A DNA stretch of 64,000 nucleotides from G963556115 sp963675945 (GCA_963675945.1 OY780932.1:1736001-1800000), one strand, 5' to 3'; counted from the stretch's first letter, positions 43,501 to 52,574 are shown. Program-made: numbers and translations. The notes: a model not told the origin generated them from the sequence alone.

Positions 43501-45366
43501 GTGAGTCAAGAAGTTACAATTTTACATATATCAGATGTGCACATTGATCAGAATAGTGATGATGATAGCATATATTCTTCATTTAATGATGTTGTTGTTG
43601 CTTTAACGAAGCTTCCTGAATTTGTCAATGTAGATGGAGTCGTGGTTACGGGGGATATTTTTTATAAGGACGTGCATGATTGTAAAAATGATGAAAAGGA
43701 AGAGGTAATTATTAAAGCAGTAAAAGCTTTTTATGATTTTATTAATGATATAAATAAAATTGAATATTTAAGAACTAAGTTAACTGTCAGTGATTTTTTA
43801 TTTGTTCCTGGAAATCATGATGTATCACGCAATGTAGAAGTTGGTAAAAGTAAAAATACCGATGTTGGTGACTATAGCTTATATCGTGATTTTCTTAAGA
43901 AGTTTTATGGCTCATGTGGAACGGACTCATATAATCTTGAAAAACTATTCACATATCGAGTATTTAAAGAAAATAAGATTGCTTTGATTGGTCTGAATTC
44001 AAACTGTGTTTGTATTGATACCAACTCAAGTAAAAATGAAAAATGTCCAAAATGTGGTGCTGGTATAAAAATTGAAAAATGTCCAAAATGCGATAATGAT
44101 ATAAAAATTGAAAAATGTTCAAAATGCGGTGCTTATATAAAAATTGAAAAATGTCCAAAATGTGATACTGATATAAAAAATGATGAAAAACCTTGTGGTT
44201 TTGCTCAAATTAGTGTTAGAGACATTAATGAAGTATTAGATAAAGTTAAGGATGAATATACCGCCGGTACAGATAGAACTTTTAATAATAATGAATGGAC
44301 AATTGTTGCCTGCTTTCATCATCATTTTTATATTTTTCCAGAGGGCGATAATAGTGCTGCAGACACAAGTATTGTTCGAAACTCCAATCAAGTTATTGAA
44401 CGTCTTCTGGTCAATAATATTGGACTTGCACTCCATGGGCACAAACATACATCAGTGACTAAGCCGCTAGCAGATAAAACATACTATGAAAAAGAGAAGT
44501 CTACGAATATTCTTAATGTATTTGCAGCAGGTAGTATTAAATACGGTATTGGAGAAAGGGCATTTCATTTAATTGATTTGTATCCTCAAGAAACAGGTAA
44601 GTTAGCAGATATAAAAAAATTATCAGTAGCAGATAATACTGGGTATGATACTGAAGGTGTAAAAAAGTATGAACTTCCACCTAAGCATAAGCGACTGAAT
44701 TGTAAAACACAGAACATCGTTGATATTATAGGAAATATAAATTATTCTGAGTATGAAAGGTATACTGAGAGTATCCCTTGTGATAGTATTTCGCGTAATT
44801 TAAAGTCTGATAAAATAATTCAATTTGTTAGTGATGTGTTTACATATCAAAATAACAATTTGAGGGATTTTACAATAAAAGACTATTATGCAGAGACGAT
44901 AGTTTATACCATACATTATCGAGCACTTCAGCAGTATAAAGAGTATGAAGATAAACAAATAATTAAAGGCGAAGATTCAAATTTAAATGAGTATTTAGAC
45001 AACGTTAGTACTCTGTTAATGAAATTAAAGGTTGGAGAGTCTAAAATTGATATTATTAAAGAGATTCTTGATCTGAAATATTGTTGTAGAGAATTACAGG
45101 ATAAATATACAAAGGTAATTGAAGGTATACCTGCAACACAGCAACGATTGATTGCATATATTTGCATATCCGTATATTTGGTTGATTTGTATTTAGCTAT
45201 TACGAAGTATGCAATAAAGAATGAACCGACACTTAACATTAATTTTCGTCTGAATGAAGGCCTCAATTTTGCAGATATGGTTCCAAATAATGAGGTTGTT
45301 TTTACTGTTCAGCAGGATAGAAGAGCTATACAAGTATATAATGGTCTAATAAAACTGGACAGTTGA
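43501..45366 (+). CDS. Calcineurin-like metallophosphoesterase, 3' end interrupted by IS3 element
   Basis: Starts at GTG 43501 after AAAGGAG. A 621-residue product whose last eight residues are read from the IS3 element, so the native end is lost. Phosphoesterase metal motifs in order: HISDVHID (residues 8-15), VTGDIFYKD, PGNHDVSR, CFHHHFY and LHGHKHT. Between the third and fourth motif lie four tandem CxxC ribbons. The region after residue 330 is helical and unrecognised. The reading frame can be continued past the IS into the Hsp90-like ATPase at 46654, which suggests one original fusion gene. Very AT-rich, unlike the flanks. Confidence 0.85.
   Translation: MSQEVTILHISDVHIDQNSDDDSIYSSFNDVVVALTKLPEFVNVDGVVVTGDIFYKDVHDCKNDEKEEVIIKAVKAFYDFINDINKIEYLRTKLTVSDFLFVPGNHDVSRNVEVGKSKNTDVGDYSLYRDFLKKFYGSCGTDSYNLEKLFTYRVFKENKIALIGLNSNCVCIDTNSSKNEKCPKCGAGIKIEKCPKCDNDIKIEKCSKCGAYIKIEKCPKCDTDIKNDEKPCGFAQISVRDINEVLDKVKDEYTAGTDRTFNNNEWTIVACFHHHFYIFPEGDNSAADTSIVRNSNQVIERLLVNNIGLALHGHKHTSVTKPLADKTYYEKEKSTNILNVFAAGSIKYGIGERAFHLIDLYPQETGKLADIKKLSVADNTGYDTEGVKKYELPPKHKRLNCKTQNIVDIIGNINYSEYERYTESIPCDSISRNLKSDKIIQFVSDVFTYQNNNLRDFTIKDYYAETIVYTIHYRALQQYKEYEDKQIIKGEDSNLNEYLDNVSTLLMKLKVGESKIDIIKEILDLKYCCRELQDKYTKVIEGIPATQQRLIAYICISVYLVDLYLAITKYAIKNEPTLNINFRLNEGLNFADMVPNNEVVFTVQQDRRAIQVYNGLIKLDS
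44038..44181 (+). repeat. Four tandem 36-bp units encoding CxxC zinc-ribbon repeats
   Basis: Four in-frame 36-base units, each encoding a 12-residue repeat: EKCPKCGAGIKI, EKCPKCDNDIKI, EKCSKCGAYIKI, EKCPKCDTDIKN. Eight cysteines in CxxC pairs could hold two Zn2+ ions. The near-identity of the DNA units points to recent expansion by slippage or recombination. Confidence 0.9.
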
Positions 45367-45412
45367 ATAAGGTGGATTTTTCCGATAGTATTAATAGAGA
45401 AAGGAATTATCC

Positions 45413-45697
45413 ATGAGAAAGAGTTTTACGGCTGATTTTAAAGCAAAAGTTGCTTTGCAAGCGATTAAAGGTGATCGGTCTGTCGCAGAGCTGGCTGCAA
45501 AATTTGAGGTTCACCCCAACCAGATTAGGCAATGGAAGAAATCCATGCTTGAGGGACTTCCCGATATTTTCTCAGATAAGCGTAAGAAAAAAGTTGTTAA
45601 AGATGAAGATGAAAAGGCAAAACTGTATGAGCAAATTGGTCGTTTGAAAATCGAGAACGACTGGCTTAAAAAAAAATCTGACGAGCTCCTCGGTTGA
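45413..45697 (+). CDS. IS3-family transposase OrfA (HTH subunit)
   Basis: A 94-residue HTH_Tnp_1 protein: MRKSFTADFKAKVALQAIKG, then AELAAKFEVHPNQIRQWKK (helix-turn-helix) and a leucine-zipper-like end. It ends just after an A9 tract (45668-45676) where slippage could join it to OrfB. Confidence 0.93.
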   Translation: MRKSFTADFKAKVALQAIKGDRSVAELAAKFEVHPNQIRQWKKSMLEGLPDIFSDKRKKKVVKDEDEKAKLYEQIGRLKIENDWLKKKSDELLG

Positions 45698-45710
45698 GGA
45701 AAAACGCAAC

Positions 45711-46541
45711 ATGATTGAACCAAATAAATCAAAGTTGTCTGTCTCCAGGCAATGCGAACTCTTAGAAATCTCTCGCTCAGCCTATTATTATAAATCACAA
45801 GCTGAGAATAAGCAGGATTTTGAAATTAAGAAGGTAATTGATGATCTCTTTATCAAGCATCCTTTTAAAGGTTCTCGCACAATCACTGAAGACTTGAGAA
45901 GGGTTGGTTTTAAAATTGGACGGCATAAAGTCAGACGCTTGATGCGGGAGATGGGCTTACAGGCGATATACCCTAAGAAACGTTTCACTGCTAAAAATCA
46001 AGAGCATAAAGTATATCCGTATCTGCTACGTGATATGAAAATCAATAAAGCTGATCAGGTCTGGGTGAGCGATATAACCTATATTCCACTCCGCCACGGC
46101 AATGCATATCTTACTGCTGTAATGGACTGGTATAGTCGCTATGTGATTTCATGGGAGCTTTCTATGGTAATGGACAGCAGCTTCTGTGTAAGCGCACTGA
46201 AGAATGCTCTTGAAGAGTCAAAGCCATTGATTTTCAATACAGATCAGGGTAGCCAATATACGAGCAATGACTTTACTGAAGTGCTGAAAGAGAATAGGAT
46301 CTGGATAAGCATGTCCGGTAAGGGCAGAGCGTTTGATAATATAATGATCGAACGGCTCTGGCGTACAGTGAAGTATGAAGAAGTCTATTTGACTGAGTAT
46401 AAGAACTATTTTGCAGCGTATGATGCGTTAGATAAATATTTTGAGTATTACAACAATGAAAGAAGGCATTCCAGTCTGAGTAAGCGTACACCGCGTGAAG
46501 TATATTTTAGCGAGAGAGGGAAGAGTAATGATGCGGCGTAG
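45711..46541 (+). CDS. IS3-family transposase OrfB (DDE integrase subunit)
   Basis: A 276-residue integrase with an N-terminal HTH_21 region (SRQCELLEISRSAYYYKSQ) and an rve catalytic domain: WVSDITYIP (first Asp), FNTDQGSQYTSN (second Asp) and the glutamate in FDNIMIERLWRTVKYEE. All three catalytic residues are present and the frame is intact, so the element may be active. The frame is open upstream through the A9 tract of orfA. Confidence 0.94.
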   Translation: MIEPNKSKLSVSRQCELLEISRSAYYYKSQAENKQDFEIKKVIDDLFIKHPFKGSRTITEDLRRVGFKIGRHKVRRLMREMGLQAIYPKKRFTAKNQEHKVYPYLLRDMKINKADQVWVSDITYIPLRHGNAYLTAVMDWYSRYVISWELSMVMDSSFCVSALKNALEESKPLIFNTDQGSQYTSNDFTEVLKENRIWISMSGKGRAFDNIMIERLWRTVKYEEVYLTEYKNYFAAYDALDKYFEYYNNERRHSSLSKRTPREVYFSERGKSNDAA

Positions 46542-46653
46542 AAGTTACCGCCCTTGCAGTAATTCTGCTCCGGGCTACGCCCTGCGCTCCATTACTGCAA
46601 GATTTAGTTTCCACCTTAAACAACCTGATTTATTGTCTTGACAGATTAGACCA

Positions 46654-48902
46654 CTTTAGTAAGAGCTAAGTGTCATGATCCTTCTGCACATAAATTACTC
46701 GCAGTTTTAATAAAAGAATATGAAACGAAGATGCTCTTTGTTGAAAAGTGTTTTGAGTTAGTTGATATAAAATTGTTTTATGTTGTTGCAGATATTCTTC
46801 CACAAAAATATAAAAGTCGTAAGTATGAGTTGGCGGACTATAATTTTGAAGCATATATGCCAAAATTAATACCCCTTCTTACAGGTACTCATTTATACGG
46901 GTCACGAAAAGTATTTATAAGAGAATTAATTCAGAATTCAGCAGATGCAATACAGCTTCGTAAAGAATTATCAAAGAGCGATGTGCTTGACAAGCCGATT
47001 AATATTGAGTTTGGGCGTGAAGACTTTGAAGGAAGAGATCGTAAATATATAAGAATAATTGATAACGGAATAGGTCTGAATAAGTATCGTGTTCAGAGAT
47101 ACTTTACAAGTATTGGAAGAAGCTATTATACATCCGAAGAATACACAGAGCTTGCTGATAAAAATAGATTTGACTATAAGCCTATTAGTAACTTCGGAAT
47201 TGGCTTTCTCTCTGCTTTTATGGTATCAAAGGATATTGTCGTAAGAACATGTTACTTTGAGACACCTGAAAAGTTTTTAAATATACTAATACCGAACTTT
47301 GATGGGTGCTTTTTTGTTGAAGAAAAAAGCAATTGTGATTCAGATAGTGCAATCGAAATAGGAACAGAAATAACATTATATGAAGATGAAGATCAACGTT
47401 CATTATATCCCTTTGATGAAAGCAATATTTATGAAGTCAAGAAATTTATTCAGGATAATTTTCTCTATTTTAATTACCCGATTAAAATAGTAAATAAGTT
47501 TTTAAAGACAAGTAATACAACAAGTATTGATAGGTTGAATATTGTCAATAATAGTAATTGCTTTATTATGGTACCATTTGAGAAAAATCATGAGATCCTG
47601 GACGGATACTATCAAAATGGAATTTTAATTGATTTTTCTAAATGCAGATTCAATAAGAGGGCACAGTATTTGAATTCTGGTATTAAGGTTGATCAGATAC
47701 GAAATAATAATATTCTGAGAATTTTAGATTTTTCTGAACTTTTTGATGTATATTACTGTTTTCCTAGTAGTATGGTTGAGCTGGATGTATCAAGAGAAGA
47801 GATTTTAGAAGTAAACCCTCCTTTACAGATTAAAGATAAGGCGACGAAAGAATATAATAAATCTAATAGTGAAGAATTAATATATCATGAATTACCATTA
47901 CAAACACGTGAGAAAGTTTGTCGAGAATATTTTGAAGGTATAAATAATGAAGTTTTAGCTCAAACTGAGGAATTATACAGGAAATCACTGGAAGAACCGA
48001 ATTCCAAGTGGATGATAAATTTATCAAGAAAGGTAAGAGCATTTTTAAGAGGAAATAATCGTTCAGTTGCTTTTGATGAAGGCAAAACTTGGAATTTAAA
48101 CTATAATGTTGGTTCTGATAAAAAGAGCCTTGTTATAACACTTAAAAGAACAACACATTATGAGTCACTAAATAGTTTTATTCAAAGTATTTCAGAACTA
48201 ACGCCAGAATATATAGATTCTATCAAAAAACATAAAAATTCTAAAATATTTGGGTATTGTTTAAAGGTTATACCTTTTAGCAATATTCCTGTGAATCTTC
48301 AGCATGTTGAGCTAGATTTTGAGCGATATTTTGAGCTAGATTTTGAGCGATATTTTGAGCGAGATTTTGAGCGATATTTTAAGCAATCTTTTAAGCAATC
48401 TTTTAAGCAATCTTTCGAGTGTGTTAATAAGCGTAATGTTATAAATTCAATTTATCCAAGTCTAATGTTATTGGTTAAGGATATAGTAAATAATATTTCA
48501 ATTATGCTAATGAATAGTCTTTCAAAATCGGACTCTTCTTTTGTCAAAAGATATTTAAATGGCCTGTTGAAGTTTTCTATCTATAACTGTAATAAGTTTG
48601 TTTTACAGTATATATTGATAATGAATATTGGCTTATTCAGTGAAAGTTCAGAGTTTGTTATAAAACAGATTCCTAACTTAAGCATATCTGAGTCTATGGA
48701 TCTGATGCTAAAGGTAATTATTAACCGTATAAATATGTTAATTCGCAAGAAAAATAGTTTTTTTTCATCAGCTGAGTTACATTATATTTTTGAATATCTT
48801 TTTTCTATATTTGGTGGAAGCATAACTGGAGAAGCAGCAGATGAAATTCAGCTTAATTTGAGTGTTTCTAAGTTAATTGATAATTTGAAACTAGATGAGT
48901 AA
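46654..48902 (+). CDS. Hsp90-like GHKL ATPase region, 5' end cut off by IS3 element
   Basis: An open frame from the IS boundary (LVRAKCHDPSAHKLLAVLIK) through to the stop, about 748 codons; an internal ATG at 46731 would give 723 residues but has only a weak ribosome site. The GHKL ATP site is complete: RELIQNSADAIQLR (N-box), IRIIDNGIGLN, and SNFGIGFLSAFMVSKD. This is the HtpG-like (HATPase_c_3) type found in several defence proteins. The C-terminal 350 residues are helical and include a 12-base tandem repeat region. Upstream it continues in phase with the phosphoesterase if four bases are attributed to the insertion. Confidence 0.82.
48310..48420 (+). repeat. 12-bp tandem repeat within the Hsp90-like ATPase gene
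   Basis: About nine units of 12 bases encode the tetrapeptides DFER, YFEL, DFER, YFER, DFER, YFKQ, SFKQ, SFKQ, SFEC. The last three coding units are almost identical, suggesting slippage. It gives an amphipathic Phe-spaced segment of unknown role. Confidence 0.9.
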
Positions 48903-49087
48903 TTATAAAATGCAACTACTGTGACTTATTTGTGACTTATTTTGGTGGATTTGGGGTTAATTTGGGTGGTTTTTGAGTGGATTGGATATATCGGACGGGT
49001 TTTTGTGCCACTTTTGTGACATTTTTCGCCTGTAATCCCACGGTTTACCACGTATTGACGGGTTTTTATTACAGTAAATTATATTTT

Positions 49088-49135
49088 AAAAAAGCCTGTA
49101 AGTCCTTATATATTAGGAATTACAGACTTTTTTTT
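49088..49135. terminator. Bidirectional terminator, originally after the tRNA-Arg gene
   Basis: An imperfect stem of about 19 bp (AAAAAAGCCTGTAAGTCCT against AGGAATTACAGACTTTTTT, two mismatches) with A- and T-runs on its two sides. On the minus strand it directly follows the tRNA 3' end at 49138, and on the plus strand it closes the 318-base gap after the ATPase gene. Confidence 0.75.
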
Positions 49136-49137
49136 AG

Positions 49138-49185
49138 TGGTATGCCTGACGGGACTCGAACCCGCTACCTCCGGTTTAGGAAACC
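49138..49185 (-). other. Prophage attachment site: 3' end of tRNA-Arg(CCU)
   Basis: On the minus strand this is the 3' 48 bases of a tRNA: GGTTT-CCT-AAACC anticodon arm, variable loop, T-arm GCGGGTTCGAGTCCCGT, acceptor strand and encoded CCA. The anticodon CCU reads AGG (Arg). The 5' half is absent on the upstream side, which leads straight into the integrase gene. It is the classic remnant left when an integrative element inserts in a tRNA 3' end. Confidence 0.85.
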
Positions 49186-49220
49186 TTTTTAAATCTTGTA
49201 AGTTATTGTTGTGTAAGGCT

Positions 49221-50399
49221 TTATTTTTTCTCGTGGGCTATTTGTGGACTCCCATTTTTGCTCCATTTTAACCGCGAAATAACCGCGTGAGAGTTCTCTT
49301 TTCTGTGCTGTGCATAGATACCCATAGTTGTCGTTATATCTGCGTGACCGGCTAAATACTGCACAGTCTTTGGATCAGCATTTTGTGCAACCAGTTCTGT
49401 TATGTATGTGTAGCGCAGTGCATGCACATCAATTTTCTTTAGCTCTTTCTCCAGCCAGTCTCTCTCCGTCTGTGGTGTGGAGCGTGACAGCTTGATTCCT
49501 TTTACTTTTGCGAGCACTTGTTTCATGTGTTTCTTGAGCTGCTTGAGTCTTGCGCTTCTCAAGTTATCGCGTGTCTGCTCACTATCTCTAAAAAATATGT
49601 ATCCAGTGGCAGCTTTCTCATTCTTGAGGATCATAAATAGTTCAGGTGATAGTGGCAGAGTTCTGCGCCCAGCTTCTGTCTTCGGATCCCATCCATCGGA
49701 AGAATCTTCTTCAAGGGTTACTGTTTTCTCATTCCAGTCAATCCATTCCCAGCGCGCGTGTAGTGCTTCACTTAGTCGCATACCAGTACTGAGCAGCCAC
49801 AACCATAGTAAGTGGTGCATTGTGCCGGCTGAGATCTCCAGCAGGCTGGCAGCTTCCTCGTGCGTTAGTGCTCTGCGTTCTTTGACTCTCTTGGTTGGTA
49901 GTCTGCGCTTATTGCTTATCGGATTGCTGACAAGGAGCTTTTTCTCAACACCATAATTCAAGATTGCTTTTAGCTTTGCCAGGCATTTGTTGGATGTGTT
50001 GTGTGATACTTCTGAAATCATAATCGACAGCATCTGTTCTGCCGTATCGGAATCAATAGACTCTACGCTCTCTACTCCCATTTGATCAAGAGTATTAATA
50101 ATTCTGTCAACCAGCGGGCGGTACCCATTCTTGGTGGACTCAGAAAGTGAGGTTGCATAGTCAAGTGATTTAAACCATTGTTCGGCTAGGTCTGCAACTG
50201 GGTAATCATTGTCCGTTATCCCGCCAGCACGCGTCACTCTATTGAGCTTGTACAGTTCATCATTCATCTCCTCTGTGGCCGCTGCTTTCGTTGATGCCTT
50301 GCTAATCCAGCGCTTACGCTTGCGCTTACCATCAACATACCCCATATTGATGGTCACCTCCCAGCCTTTACCTCGCCTTGTTACTTTTCCTGATGCCAT
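49221..50399 (-). CDS. int: Phage tyrosine integrase
   Basis: A 392-residue site-specific recombinase; the ATG at 50399 follows AGGAATAC. It has an N-terminal arm-binding domain (RGKGWEVTINMGYVDGKRKR), a SAM-like core-binding domain and a C-terminal catalytic domain with the arginine in STGMRLSEALHARW, HALRYTYITELV, the GHADITTTMGIYA block (histidine and nucleophile tyrosine). It sits 36 bases from the tRNA fragment, as expected for the integrase of an element inserted there. Confidence 0.95.
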   Translation of the reverse strand: MASGKVTRRGKGWEVTINMGYVDGKRKRKRWISKASTKAAATEEMNDELYKLNRVTRAGGITDNDYPVADLAEQWFKSLDYATSLSESTKNGYRPLVDRIINTLDQMGVESVESIDSDTAEQMLSIMISEVSHNTSNKCLAKLKAILNYGVEKKLLVSNPISNKRRLPTKRVKERRALTHEEAASLLEISAGTMHHLLWLWLLSTGMRLSEALHARWEWIDWNEKTVTLEEDSSDGWDPKTEAGRRTLPLSPELFMILKNEKAATGYIFFRDSEQTRDNLRSARLKQLKKHMKQVLAKVKGIKLSRSTPQTERDWLEKELKKIDVHALRYTYITELVAQNADPKTVQYLAGHADITTTMGIYAQHRKENSHAVISRLKWSKNGSPQIAHEKK

Positions 50400-50524
50400 A
50401 TGTATTCCTGAATGCTTGCGCAATCGTTTGCGCTGCCTCTGTGCTGCGTTCTTTGGTTTTTTTAATACACTTAACTTGCGATTAAAGTTGAAGCGCTTAG
50501 AAGGGTTTTAAGCTAGGGTTGGGT

Positions 50525-51208
50525 TTACTTTTCTCGTTGGTATCTTTCGTAAGCTTTTTCTTTGAAATGTTGTTGCATTATGGGCGTTTGATAGAAGGCT
50601 CTAATGCATCCCTTAGCTCCAAAAGAAATAAATATAAAAAGTATTATAATTATAACCCAATATAGACACCCATTTTTCTTCCTTTCCTCTGTTCTATTAT
50701 TAACATGAGTCAATAGAGTTGACATATCGTCATTATCTTTGTATATCTCAGCACTGTCATAGTGACGATAATCATCTATATCAAAAGTTTTGCTATTGTA
50801 AACAACCCGCCGGACAAGGTTGTTGTTAGTTAACCTAGCAAGTTCTCTTATTGCTGTCTCTACTCTATCTGTTTTTAAGTAAGAATATATCTTCTCGATA
50901 GCGTTTTGTTTATACAATTCCTCAATATCAGATGCATATTTAATTGCATCGGCAACAATCATATTTGAATTTTCGTAATAAAATTTTTTCTTATTACCTG
51001 CAATAATAATTGCACAAAAAATGAGCGTGGACTCTTTGAAGTCAAATTGTTTTTTTACAGTTGGATGTTCATTAAATTTTAATGCTAAATAAAGAAATCC
51101 TTGGGGGCTTTCTTTCAATTCTGGACAAGTTGTTATTAATTTATCTATTTGTTTTTTTGCATATTCATTTGCTTTATTTAGTATTTCTTGTTCTGGCTTA
51201 TTATCCAT
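50525..51208 (-). CDS. Tail-anchored hypothetical prophage protein
   Basis: A 227-residue AT-rich gene between integrase and repressor. The product is mostly helical and hydrophilic with one transmembrane segment near residues 183-202 (WVIIIILFIFISFGAKG), leaving a short basic tail, so it is C-terminally membrane-anchored. Position in the lysogeny region and low GC suggest a cargo gene such as superinfection exclusion or defence. No family is recognised. Confidence 0.65.
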   Translation of the reverse strand: MDNKPEQEILNKANEYAKKQIDKLITTCPELKESPQGFLYLALKFNEHPTVKKQFDFKESTLIFCAIIIAGNKKKFYYENSNMIVADAIKYASDIEELYKQNAIEKIYSYLKTDRVETAIRELARLTNNNLVRRVVYNSKTFDIDDYRHYDSAEIYKDNDDMSTLLTHVNNRTEERKKNGCLYWVIIIILFIFISFGAKGCIRAFYQTPIMQQHFKEKAYERYQREK

Positions 51209-51300
51209 TATTATACTATCCCTCTTCTTGCAATTTGCGATAATATAATAACCTGTATCTCATTGCTAGCCAAGAGAATAGCATCAATTATAATCGGAAA

Positions 51301-52356
51301 TCAGCGCTTCTTGGATATCTGGTTATGATGGGTTGTAACCAGGCCTACTATGTGGTCGCCTTCCTCAATTTGAATAGGCGGGTATGACGGATTATCAGAC
51401 ATACCCACCCAGCTTTCCCCTATTTGTTGTAAGCGTTTTACGGTCACACCGTCATTGGCCTTGTAAATAGCTACCACCTCGCCGATCAGGTCTTTCGGAT
51501 CGGTGAAGGAGTGGTCCACCGTGACAATACTCCCGGACATGATAGTCGGTTCCATACTGTGTGCTGTGGCTGCCAATTTAGCTGCCGAGGTCTCGCGCGG
51601 GTGGCTGCACCAGTCCTTATGCAGGATAACCACACCGTCGGGGTGTTCCTTTATCTCTTTCGGGTTTCCTGCTGCTATGCCGTCTGGAAAATAGGGTATT
51701 TCATAAAAATCCTTATGGGTCTTTTTCAGGTTGTCGTTAATATACCTCCCAGTGTGTTGATTTCGTAAGCTTGCTTTATTGATTATTTGGTTTGGGGCTG
51801 TGTAGCACTTTAATAATATTTTGAAGTTGTTATTTGCAGCACTAATATAGTTCTTTTTTATCTTAAGGGTTGATATGTGTTCTAAAAAACCCAATTCGTC
51901 TGGCTCTTCTATTGCTATGGGGTGTGGATGTATCGATTCAGGTTCAACTGAATGTTGAGTAAATGCAGCTACAGCTTTTAGAGCTAGATCAGTTTCTTCT
52001 TTATTGTGATTATGTGTTAGCGCATACCCTAAAAAATATCTTGCTCTTTCATAAGGTTCTTTTAGTTTAAAATCATATCCATCACCAAATCCTTGGAGTT
52101 TTGGGTAGAATACATAAGCTAGAGAGCTTGCGCTTGATGTTTTACCGTCGATAAGCCAATTGTAATCAACTGACGTAATTTTTGTTATCTCTTCTAATAC
52201 TTGTGATGAAGGTTGTCTTCCTTTTTTCCACATAGAAACTGTGTCTTGCGATACGCCAAGAAGTTGTCCAATCTTTTCTTGTGTGCTGTATGCTGTGTCG
52301 TCAAAGAGGCATATGATTCTCTCTCCGATTGTCATGTTTAAAAATGATTTTTCCAT
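51301..52356 (-). CDS. Prophage CI-like repressor (HTH plus S24 domain)
   Basis: A 351-residue repressor with AAGGATCAC before its ATG. N-terminal HTH (STQEKIGQLLGVSQDTVSMW), a long helical linker, and a C-terminal S24 domain with the serine in ATAHSMEPTIMSGSIV and lysine in VTVKRLQQIG. It maintains lysogeny by binding operators in the adjacent divergent control region. It is a structural paralogue of the chromosomal regulator at 9146-10174, with matching spacing of HTH, SLAY segment and catalytic domain. Confidence 0.92.
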   Translation of the reverse strand: MEKSFLNMTIGERIICLFDDTAYSTQEKIGQLLGVSQDTVSMWKKGRQPSSQVLEEITKITSVDYNWLIDGKTSSASSLAYVFYPKLQGFGDGYDFKLKEPYERARYFLGYALTHNHNKEETDLALKAVAAFTQHSVEPESIHPHPIAIEEPDELGFLEHISTLKIKKNYISAANNNFKILLKCYTAPNQIINKASLRNQHTGRYINDNLKKTHKDFYEIPYFPDGIAAGNPKEIKEHPDGVVILHKDWCSHPRETSAAKLAATAHSMEPTIMSGSIVTVDHSFTDPKDLIGEVVAIYKANDGVTVKRLQQIGESWVGMSDNPSYPPIQIEEGDHIVGLVTTHHNQISKKR

Positions 52357-52372
52357 AGTGATCCTTAAGTAG

Positions 52373-52495
52373 TACGATAAAATATAGTAATATTAATCGT
52401 TTGGTATAAAAAGGTTGTACGATAAATTAAAATAATACGATATTCTGGCGTATTATTTTAATTGACAATGACGACAATATATCGTATACTCTCAG
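52373..52495. promoter_or_regulatory. Prophage operator region with TACGATA half-sites
   Basis: TACGATA occurs at 52373-52379, 52418-52424 and 52436-52442, and its complement TATCGTA at 52480-52486, the last overlapping the early promoter -10 box. A further TATCG occurs at about 52496. AATACG-N9-CGTATT (52434-52454) is a small inverted repeat including the third site. The layout fits cooperative binding of the adjacent repressor. Confidence 0.65.
52462..52490 (+). promoter_or_regulatory. Prophage early rightward promoter
   Basis: A consensus TTGACA (52462-52467), 17-base spacer and TATACT (52485-52490), divergent from the repressor and overlapped by a TATCGTA half-site. It would drive the 620-base leader and the replication genes. 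Confidence 0.85.
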
Positions 52496-52574
52496 TATCG
52501 AACAAGTCAAAAGAAAAGTAAAGCGAAAAACTTATCTTTTTGGTCTTGGTTGATATTAATGAGATTCATGCTCA

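Larger units (their letters stand above)
45342..46653 (+). mobile_element. IS3-family insertion sequence
   Basis: A 1312-base element bounded by TGGTCTAAT and its inverted ATTAGACCA, with an AAGGTGGA block also shared near both ends. It carries orfA and orfB. Flanking bases do not form a clear target duplication (left ATAA, right CTTT), so one flank may have changed. It interrupts the phosphoesterase-ATPase locus. Confidence 0.88.

Noticed and set aside
44038..44181. 36-bp repeat array resembling a CRISPR
   Set aside because: The units are directly adjacent with no spacers and stay in frame inside the phosphoesterase gene; no cas gene is present.
48977..49192. Plus-strand frame ending in a DGTRTRYLRFRKP-type peptide
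   Set aside because: This is the typical translation of the reverse strand of a tRNA 3' end, not a gene.
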